The position numbers and the translations under genes are program-made. Below, one piece after another: positions 6,661 through 12,524 of a DNA stretch of 12,524 nt. Positions within the stretch are counted from its first letter, which is position 1. Each line of letters begins with the position of its first letter. This DNA comes from an uncultured Eubacteriales bacterium (GTDB lineage: Bacteria; Bacillota_A; Clostridia; Oscillospirales; CAG-272). The stretch lies in assembly GCA_900557635.1 (NCBI GenBank), contig USTB01000009.1, positions 1-12,524 of the forward strand, given 5' to 3'. Under the pieces are notes generated by a model. That model did not search any database, was not told where the DNA came from, and saw only the letters and a list, made by a program, of their open reading frames with translations.

Positions 6661-7746
6661 ATGTTGGAAAGACATTTCGGCTTGTGCGCCGTACTTCTTT
6701 GCGGCGCGGTGCTTCTCGGCGGCTGCCGCACAACGAACGTCGGTGCGGAAACCGGTACGACGCCCCCATCGGATACCACCGAGCCGGGCGGCAGTGTGAC
6801 CGAGCCTGTGACCGATCAGTTTGAGACCTCCATGCGGATTCCGGCAGATCCTGATGGCGTGATTCCCCCTACACCGCGTGTGTGGAACGCCTCGCAGGTC
6901 GATAACCGACGCGACAGCTTTGAGGCAGATACCATCGACGTTTGCAACAGTACATATACCGTCCCGCAGGAATTGCAGCAGAAGGTGTTCGACGTGACCG
7001 GGCGCTACTCCTATCTGCTCAAATGCACCTTTTACGCCATTGATCTCGACAGCGGCATGTCCGTGGGCTACAATGCGGACGATTCCATGGCGACCGCCAG
7101 CACCGTCAAGGCGGGCTATTGTTATTCCTGTATGCATCAGATCGAAAACAACGACCGGTATTCACTCGACGATAAGGTGGAATATCGTCCCCGCCACTTC
7201 CTGTCCGGCTCGGGAGTGACAAAGACCACGCCGTTCGGAACGGTCCTCACCGTGCGGGAGCTGATCCACCGCACCCTGTATTACAGTGATAACGTCGCGT
7301 ACTATATGCTGCTAGACTACTTCGGCGGCGACTATTATAATTCGCTTATGGAATCCCTCGGCGTGTCCCACCGTCTGGACTGGAACGGGGAACGCTGGGG
7401 CTTCTACAGCGCACATGAGTTGGGACTGATCTGGCAGGCAATCTATCGCTACCGCACCCAAAGCGACAACGGCGCGCTCCTGTGGGAATATCTCACCACG
7501 AATCTGTATAACGAGTTTGCCGAGGAGCTGACCGAATATCCGGTCATTGCGCATAAATCGGGCTGGGGCAAGGATCGGTTTGCGGGCTTCCATGATGCGG
7601 GCGTGGTGTGTACCGAGCACGGGGATTATGTCCTTGTGGTCATGACCGATACCGAGGAGAGCAACCGCTGTCTCCATCGGGTCGCGCGCGCCGTGGACAA
7701 TATCATGAAGGATTATGCCGCATGGAAGGTCGAGCCGGTCTCCTGA
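6661..7746 (+). CDS. Class A beta-lactamase-fold serine hydrolase lipoprotein
   Basis: A 361-residue protein, probably lipid-anchored outside the cell membrane. The signal peptide ends in a lipobox L19-G-G-C22, followed by a Thr/Pro/Glu-rich linker to about residue 60. The catalytic domain spans about 100-350 and carries the three motifs of the serine beta-lactamase/penicillin-binding superfamily in order: S147-T-V-K150 (SxxK), S209-D-N211 (SxN) and K299-S-G301 (KTG equivalent). The ExxLN omega-loop motif of true class A beta-lactamases is not visible; Glu244 lies at about the right distance but the following residues do not fit. A peptidoglycan-directed or other hydrolase is therefore as likely as a beta-lactamase. 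The ATG at 6661 is preferred because of AGGAG just upstream and because the signal peptide begins there; the longer upstream frame would cross the promoter. It is monocistronic and diverges from the dockerin operon. Confidence 0.87.
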   Translation: MLERHFGLCAVLLCGAVLLGGCRTTNVGAETGTTPPSDTTEPGGSVTEPVTDQFETSMRIPADPDGVIPPTPRVWNASQVDNRRDSFEADTIDVCNSTYTVPQELQQKVFDVTGRYSYLLKCTFYAIDLDSGMSVGYNADDSMATASTVKAGYCYSCMHQIENNDRYSLDDKVEYRPRHFLSGSGVTKTTPFGTVLTVRELIHRTLYYSDNVAYYMLLDYFGGDYYNSLMESLGVSHRLDWNGERWGFYSAHELGLIWQAIYRYRTQSDNGALLWEYLTTNLYNEFAEELTEYPVIAHKSGWGKDRFAGFHDAGVVCTEHGDYVLVVMTDTEESNRCLHRVARAVDNIMKDYAAWKVEPVS

Positions 7747-7775
7747 ATATCCGTTTGTATCAATGTACGGGAAAC

Positions 7776-7822
7776 GATGCCGTATGTCCGATCTCGGCAG
7801 ATCAGGCATACGGCATCTTTTT
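7776..7822 (+). terminator. Intrinsic terminator after the lipoprotein gene
   Basis: An 11-bp perfect stem (GATGCCGTATG at 7776-7786 with CATACGGCATC at 7807-7817) continues, after a G-T pair and one mismatch, into an inner stem GATCT/AGATC with a CGGC loop. It is followed directly by TTTTT (7818-7822). It lies 29 bases after the stop codon and should be very efficient. Confidence 0.92.
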
Positions 7823-8136
7823 GTATCTGCATACGACGGGGTGGATTCACGGACGGAAACGAATGTGAGAAATTATGCGGGTAATTTTATTCAAATTGAC
7901 CGATCGGGCGGTAATCGATGTAAAAAACGGGAAAAAATTGCTTGTAAAATAGTGGTTTTTGCTGTTTTTTTACAGAATCTCTTGCAATTTACGCGATTTT
8001 ATGGTATAAAGAGACATGTTATACAATGGCGAAGTGCAAAAATGCATTGCTTGTTTGTATCGGAAGATAGCTTTGCGGGATTCCCGCTGCGGAAAATCAA
8101 AACGTGCGCCTGCACAGGATTAAGGGGAAATGACCG
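7823..8136 (+). other. Intergenic region and leader of the oligopeptidase operon
   Basis: No gene is supported here: the open frames have neither a ribosome-binding site nor a plausible protein. The region is AT-rich around 7920-8000. It contains the main promoter (7982-8010), a possible weaker one (TTGACC at 7896-7901 with TGTAAA at 7919-7924) and a leader of about 120 bases. In the leader are a small hairpin GCGGG-ATT-CCCGC (8075-8087) and a short palindrome CCTG-CA-CAGG (8109-8118). I recognise no riboswitch or T-box in it. Confidence 0.5.
7982..8010 (+). promoter_or_regulatory. Promoter of the M3 oligopeptidase operon
   Basis: The -35 is TTGCAA (7982-7987) and the -10 is TATAAA (8005-8010), with a 17-base spacer and a TG extension (8002-8003). 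The expected transcript start is near 8017. Confidence 0.72.
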
Positions 8137-9840
8137 ATGAAATTTCGTGAAATGAAATACACCCGTCCGGATGTTGCGGCAATCAAGGAACGGATTACCC
8201 GCAACACCGAGCGTCTGCGGGGGGCACAGACCTACGAGGAGGCAAGAGAAGTTTTCCTGGAGGAGGACCGTGCGACCCGTCACGATATGACGGCTGAGGT
8301 TCTGGCAAGCATCCGCCACTCCGTGGACACGCGCGACACATTTTACGATGAAGAAATGAAGTTCTGGAACACGGCATCGCCCGAATTGCAGGAGTACACG
8401 CAGATGTGGACGCAGGCAATGCTCGAGAACCGCTTCCGTCCGCAGTTCTCCGAGGAATTCGGCGACGTGATGTTCGTGAACGCCGAAATTGAATTAAAGA
8501 CATTTTCTCCCGAGATCATCCCCGAACTGCAAAAGGAAAACGAGCTGGTGCAGGCATACGAAAAACTGCTTGCCTCGGCACAGATCCCGTTCGAGGGAAA
8601 AACATATACCATCGCACAGTTAGCACCCATGAAGTCCGATCCGGACGATGCGCGCCGTCTTGCGGCATGGAAGGCGGAGGGACAGTGGTTCCTTGACAAT
8701 CGTGCCGAATTGGACGCGCAGTACGACGAGCTGACCCACCTGCGCGATACCATGGGCAGAAAGCTGGGCTACGACGGCTATACACAGCTGGGCTACTACC
8801 GCATGGGTCGCAACTGCTACACCAAGCAGGATGTGGAAAAATTCCGCGAAGCCGTGCGTCGGTACTTAGTCCCGGTGGCGGACGGCATTTATCGCGAACA
8901 GGCAAAACGTCTCGGAAAGACCTATCCCATGAGCTTTGCGGATAACGCGCTCATGTTCCGCTCCGGCAATCCCAAGCCGTGCGGCACGGCGGACGATATT
9001 CTGGCGCACGGACGCACCTTCTACGATGCGCTCTCGCCCGAAACGAGCGAATTCTTCCGCACCATGCTGGATTGGGAACTGCTTGACGTGCTCTCCACCG
9101 AGGGCAAGCGGGGCGGCGGATACTGCACCGGTATCTGCGAATATGAGGTTCCCTTCATTTTTGCAAACTTCAACGGTACGCAGGGTGATGTGGAGACCGT
9201 GACCCATGAAGCGGGGCATGCATTTGCATATTGGATGAACCGCCGACGCATTCCCATGCAGAACATTTGGGCAAGCATGGAGGCATGCGAGGTGCATTCC
9301 ATGTCCATGGAGTTTTTCGCATGGCCTTGGGCTGAGGGCTTCTTCGGCGACGACACCCGCAAGTTCCTGTACAGCCATCTGGCAGGGGCGCTGACCTTCA
9401 TTCCCTACGGCACCATGGTGGATCACTTCCAGCATATCGTATATGAAAAGCCCGATATGACGCCTGCCGAACGGCACGGTGTCTGGAAAGAGCTGATGGG
9501 GCAGTACATGCCGTGGATGCGTCTGGACGGGGAAATTCCCGTGTACGGCGACGGCGAGGGCTGGCAGCGTCAGCATCACATCTATTCCAGTCCCTTCTAC
9601 TATATTGACTACTGCCTGGCGCAGACCGTGGCGCTTGAATTCTGGAAAAAGATCCAGGAAGACCGCGACCAAGCATGGAAAACCTACATGGCATATACCG
9701 TGCAGGGCGGCAGTCGGGTATTCACCGAGCTTTTGGCGCATGCGGGACTGGAAAGCCCGTTCGACGAAGCCTGCCTGCGCGACGTATGCGATGCGGCAGA
9801 GCGTTGGCTGCATGATTTCGACCTGACGGGGATCTCCTGA
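8137..9840 (+). CDS. M3 family oligoendopeptidase (zinc metallopeptidase)
   Basis: A 567-residue, probably cytoplasmic, zinc peptidase that cuts short peptides. There is no signal peptide, and the length is normal for the clostridial M3 branch that begins MKF..MKYxRPD (distinct from classical PepF). The zinc site is H357-E-A-G-H361, with the third ligand Glu385 in the ExxS helix (EVHS) 24 residues later. The usual C-terminal substrate-binding stretch with paired His and Tyr is at about 480-490 (HHIYSSPFYYIDY). The ATG at 8137 is preceded by AAGGGGA nine bases away; the alternative Met at residue 6 would remove the conserved start. It is the first gene of a two-gene operon, with its stop codon overlapping the next start. 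The likely role is degradation of imported or intracellular peptides. Confidence 0.95.
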   Translation: MKFREMKYTRPDVAAIKERITRNTERLRGAQTYEEAREVFLEEDRATRHDMTAEVLASIRHSVDTRDTFYDEEMKFWNTASPELQEYTQMWTQAMLENRFRPQFSEEFGDVMFVNAEIELKTFSPEIIPELQKENELVQAYEKLLASAQIPFEGKTYTIAQLAPMKSDPDDARRLAAWKAEGQWFLDNRAELDAQYDELTHLRDTMGRKLGYDGYTQLGYYRMGRNCYTKQDVEKFREAVRRYLVPVADGIYREQAKRLGKTYPMSFADNALMFRSGNPKPCGTADDILAHGRTFYDALSPETSEFFRTMLDWELLDVLSTEGKRGGGYCTGICEYEVPFIFANFNGTQGDVETVTHEAGHAFAYWMNRRRIPMQNIWASMEACEVHSMSMEFFAWPWAEGFFGDDTRKFLYSHLAGALTFIPYGTMVDHFQHIVYEKPDMTPAERHGVWKELMGQYMPWMRLDGEIPVYGDGEGWQRQHHIYSSPFYYIDYCLAQTVALEFWKKIQEDRDQAWKTYMAYTVQGGSRVFTELLAHAGLESPFDEACLRDVCDAAERWLHDFDLTGIS

Positions 9841-10394
9841 TGGGCGAACACAAGCGGGGACGGCGCACCTACTTAAACGATTTTCAGCGCGATGCGGACG
9901 GAAAGTACCGCTATCACGGCGCGTACTACCGCTGTCACGGCGGCGACGCCGAACGCAAACGTTTTTTCCGTACCCTGTGGCTGTATACGGCGTCAGCCGT
10001 CATTTCCCTTGCGGCGGGCGCGTTGCTTATGCCGGCGGACGGCATCGGCAGAAGCCTGTACGTTCTCCTGCCCCTGGCGGCGGAGATCGGAACACTCGGC
10101 TCTGCGGTGTATGCGTCTGTCCGATTGACAATGCACGGCGATCCGGTGCGCGGATATATCTATGAGCGTACCGTGAAAAAACTGCCGAACCGATGCATGG
10201 CAAGCGCGGTCTGCGCGGCGATCGGTGCTGTGGCGACCCTTGTATTTCTCCTGATTTCGGGAGAGGGCGCGTTGTGGCGCACGGCGGTATACGGCGTCTC
10301 CAAGCTCCTTGTGTGTGCGCTGTCGCTGTACCTGTTCCGATTCGTGAAGCAAGGCGAATGGGACGCACAAACGGAAACCGATGTTTCCGCATAA
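9840..10394 (+). CDS. Hypothetical four-helix membrane protein
   Basis: A 184-residue protein that I cannot assign to a named family. The first 42 residues are charged, Tyr/Arg-rich and presumably cytoplasmic, with a patterned segment (YLNDF ... DGKYRYHGAYYRC at 11-32). Four hydrophobic segments follow at about 45-64, 72-93, 119-140 and 147-166, with a basic loop between the second and third. The C-terminal tail is acidic. Its ATG overlaps the TGA of the oligopeptidase by one base (TGATG) and lacks a strong ribosome-binding site, which suggests translational coupling. That links it in expression, though not demonstrably in function, to peptide turnover. Confidence 0.8.
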   Translation: MGEHKRGRRTYLNDFQRDADGKYRYHGAYYRCHGGDAERKRFFRTLWLYTASAVISLAAGALLMPADGIGRSLYVLLPLAAEIGTLGSAVYASVRLTMHGDPVRGYIYERTVKKLPNRCMASAVCAAIGAVATLVFLLISGEGALWRTAVYGVSKLLVCALSLYLFRFVKQGEWDAQTETDVSA

Positions 10395-10420
10395 TACCGC
10401 TCACATGCGGTATCATTTCA
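10394..10420 (+). terminator. Possible weak terminator after the membrane protein
   Basis: A 7-bp stem ATACCGC/GCGGTAT (10394-10400 with 10407-10413) with a 6-base loop starts at the last base of the stop codon. It is followed by a T-rich but interrupted tract (CATTTCATTTC). It would only partly stop transcription, so some read-through into the binding-protein gene is possible. Confidence 0.42.
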
Positions 10421-10426
10421 TTTCGG

Positions 10427-10458
10427 TTGCAACGGGGATCTCCCCGATGTAATAAAAT
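10427..10458 (+). promoter_or_regulatory. Candidate promoter with palindromic spacer before the binding-protein gene
   Basis: TTGCAA at 10427-10432 could be a -35. The matching -10 is uncertain: TAATAA at 10450 with 17-base spacing, or TAAAAT at 10453 with 20-base spacing. An inverted repeat CGGGG-ATCT-CCCCG (10433-10446) fills the spacer and could be an operator. The 87-base gap holds no better pair. Confidence 0.3.
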
Positions 10459-10481
10459 TTCATATAGGAGAGGATACACAT

Positions 10482-12524
10482 ATGAAAAACTTCCGCAAAG
10501 TCCTTGCGTTGGTTTTCGCGGTTCTGATGTGCCTGGGCGCGTTTGCATCCTGCAAAACGACCCCTGCATCCAGTGGTTCTGCGAGCACGACCGACTCAAA
10601 GGGCAACAACACGCCTCAGCAGAGCACGACTCCTCTGGTTGTCGGCTATGCTGAATTCAACTCTAAGTTTTCTCCGTTCTTTGCAGAGACTGCTTACGAC
10701 CAGGATGTCTACACCATGACGTCTATCGGTCTTCTCGGCAACGATCGTACCGGCGGTATGATCTACAACGGCATCAAGGGTGAGACCGTTGCCTTCAACG
10801 GCAAGGACTACACCTACTACGGTCCCGCTGACGTCAAGATCACCCAGAACGATGACGGTTCGGTGTACTATGACTTCACTCTGCGCACCGACATCAAGTT
10901 CTCCGACGGTGTTGCTCTGACCGTGGACGACGTCATCTTCTCGATGTACGTTCTCTGCGACCCGACCTACGACGGCAACTCCACCCTGTTCGCACAGCCC
11001 ATTAAGGGTATGGACGCATACCGCAGCGGTATGACCACGAAGTGGCAGCTCATTGTTGCTGACGGTAAGGAAGCAAGCGCTAACGGCTCCGCTGACGGCT
11101 ACTACACCGCTGACGAAGCTAAGGCTTTCTGGGAAATCTTTGACAAGACCGCTCTGGAATACGTTCAGGGTATCGTAGACTACTGCGCAGCAGCCGCAGG
11201 TACTACGGATGTTGCAGGCGCGGCTGATGCATGGGGCTTTGACGGTCTTGGCGTCACCACCGTGGAAGAATTCTGGAACGCAATTCTCGAAAGACACGGC
11301 TATGACATGACGAAGCTGGACGGCGAGAAGGCAGACGCCACTCTGACTTCCATGATCTCCGAACAGCTGTCCGCTGACCTGCTCAAGGGTGTGTCCACCG
11401 GCGAATCCGCCGCTAACATCTCCGGCATTCAGAAGACCGGCGATAACACCTTCCGCGTGGAAATGACCGAATTCGACGCAACCGCTATTTATCAGCTGTC
11501 TCTCACCATTGCTCCTATGCACTACTACGGCGAGACCGCAAAGTACAACTACGACGAGAACAAGTTCGGCTTTGACAAGGGCGACCTGTCTCACGTTCGT
11601 TCCGTCACCGCACAGCCTATGGGTGCAGGCCCCTACAAGTTTGTGAAGTATGACGACGGCGTTGTCAGCTTCGAGGCAAACGATTCCTACTACCTCGGCA
11701 CTCCCAAGATCAAGTATATCAACTTCAAGGCAATGCAGGAGAAGGATAAGCTCAACGGTATCATCGCAGGTACCCTTGATGTTACCGATCCTACCTTCAA
11801 CAAGGACGCCGTGGCGGCTATTAAGAAGAAAAACAGCAACGGTGAGCTGAACGGCGATAAGGTCGTTGTGGACACCGTGGATAACCTCGGCTATGGCTAT
11901 ATCGGTATCAGCGCAAAGGCTGTGAATGTCGGCGGCGTTCTGGATTCCAAGGAGTCCAAGGATCTGCGTAAAGCATTTGCTACCGTGCTTTCGGTTTACC
12001 GTGATCTGGCAATTGACTCTTATTACGGCGAACTGGCTTCCGTTATCAACTACCCGATCTCCAATACCTCCTGGGCAGCTCCCCGTCCTACCGACGACGG
12101 CTACAAGGTGGCGTTCTCCGTTGACGTAAACGGCAACGATATCTACACCTCCGATATGACTGCTGACCAGAAGTACGAGGCGGCTCTCAAGGCGGCTCTC
12201 GGCTACCTTGAGGCAGCAGGCTACACCGTTGAGAACGGCAAGGTCACCGCAGCTCCCGCAGGCGCTAAGACCGAATATGAGGTTCAGATCCCTGCAGGCG
12301 GTGAGGGTGACCACCCGTCCTTCCGCGTCCTCAGCGAGGCATCGAAGGCTCTGGAAACCATCGGCATGAAGCTGACGGTCACCGACCTTTCCAACTCCTC
12401 CGCTCTGTGGACCGGTATTGAGAGTGACTCTGTCGATATGTGGTGCGCAGCTTGGGGTGCAACCATCGATCCCGATATGTATCAGGTATATCATAAGAAC
12501 TCTTTGGCAACCTCCGTATATGCG
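10482..12524 (+). CDS. Oligopeptide-type ABC transporter substrate-binding lipoprotein (3' end missing)
   Basis: The frame is open for 681 codons to the window edge, so the C-terminus is missing. The signal peptide ends at lipobox-like F21-A-S-C24 and is followed by a Ser/Thr/Gln-rich linker to about 50. The SBP_bac_5 (PF00496) signature LRTDIKFSDGVALTVDDVIFS occupies about 134-154, and the domain continues with the family's IAPMHYYG and GAGPYKFVKY segments. About 120 residues between the signature and ISGIQKTGDNTFRVEM look like an insertion relative to simple OppA/DppA proteins. AGGAGAGG lies eight bases before the ATG. Codons differ from neighbouring genes (many GCT, GAC, AAC and TAC; no TTA, CTA or TCA for over 600 codons), a sign of high expression. 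The permease and ATPase genes would be expected to the right. A peptide substrate is likely but not proven. Confidence 0.93.
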   Translation, partial: MKNFRKVLALVFAVLMCLGAFASCKTTPASSGSASTTDSKGNNTPQQSTTPLVVGYAEFNSKFSPFFAETAYDQDVYTMTSIGLLGNDRTGGMIYNGIKGETVAFNGKDYTYYGPADVKITQNDDGSVYYDFTLRTDIKFSDGVALTVDDVIFSMYVLCDPTYDGNSTLFAQPIKGMDAYRSGMTTKWQLIVADGKEASANGSADGYYTADEAKAFWEIFDKTALEYVQGIVDYCAAAAGTTDVAGAADAWGFDGLGVTTVEEFWNAILERHGYDMTKLDGEKADATLTSMISEQLSADLLKGVSTGESAANISGIQKTGDNTFRVEMTEFDATAIYQLSLTIAPMHYYGETAKYNYDENKFGFDKGDLSHVRSVTAQPMGAGPYKFVKYDDGVVSFEANDSYYLGTPKIKYINFKAMQEKDKLNGIIAGTLDVTDPTFNKDAVAAIKKKNSNGELNGDKVVVDTVDNLGYGYIGISAKAVNVGGVLDSKESKDLRKAFATVLSVYRDLAIDSYYGELASVINYPISNTSWAAPRPTDDGYKVAFSVDVNGNDIYTSDMTADQKYEAALKAALGYLEAAGYTVENGKVTAAPAGAKTEYEVQIPAGGEGDHPSFRVLSEASKALETIGMKLTVTDLSNSSALWTGIESDSVDMWCAAWGATIDPDMYQVYHKNSLATSVYA

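Noticed and set aside
8866..9813. 315-codon open frame opposite the M3 oligopeptidase
   Set aside because: Antisense to the conserved zinc-site region of a well-supported gene; His/Cys-rich low-plausibility protein with no recognisable domain or start signal.
10596..12494. 632-codon open frame on the minus strand opposite the substrate-binding protein gene
   Set aside because: It is in codon register with the sense gene and arises because that gene lacks TTA, CTA and TCA codons. The product looks like no known family, lacks a credible start context and lies opposite a gene with a clear family signature.

Overview
The window looks like chromosomal DNA of an anaerobic, dockerin-producing member of the Clostridia, most likely an uncultured Ruminococcus/Oscillospira-type gut or rumen bacterium. 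The evidence is moderately high G+C by eye, Gram-positive style ribosome-binding sites (GGAGG), lipoproteins, an M3 oligopeptidase starting MKFREMKYTRPD, and three secreted proteins that each end in a type I dockerin. No rRNA, tRNA, CRISPR array, transposase or phage gene was seen.

Left two thirds, minus strand (6518 down to 171): a probable three-gene operon read from a strong promoter (TTGACA-17-TACAAT, 6518-6490). In transcription order it encodes (i) a papain-family (C1A) cysteine protease with a lectin-like domain and a dockerin, (ii) a 1070-residue non-enzymatic-looking protein with two or three diverged beta-sandwich-type modules, an InlB/Listeria-Bacteroides repeat and a dockerin, and (iii) a 310-residue protein with one cohesin-like domain and a dockerin, the architecture of an adaptor scaffoldin. 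All three dockerins follow a similar small linker module, and all six calcium-loop repeats carry Ser-Asn at the positions that usually set cohesin specificity. The simplest reading is a small, cellulosome-like cassette that puts a protease and a putative adhesin or binding protein onto a cell-surface scaffold. The anchoring scaffoldin is not in the window.

Middle, plus strand (6602-7822): diverging from that operon, a monocistronic lipoprotein with a class A beta-lactamase/DD-peptidase type fold (SxxK, SDN, KSG), with a near-consensus extended -10 promoter and a strong intrinsic terminator.

Right, plus strand (7982-12524): an M3-family oligoendopeptidase and a translationally coupled four-helix membrane protein of unknown function, read from their own promoter. 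These are followed by a lipoprotein substrate-binding protein of the oligopeptide ABC transporter family (SBP_bac_5), which runs off the right edge. A peptide uptake protein beside an intracellular oligopeptidase fits peptide scavenging. Together with the secreted protease at left, the window has a loose theme of protein and peptide degradation, although the parts are separate transcription units.
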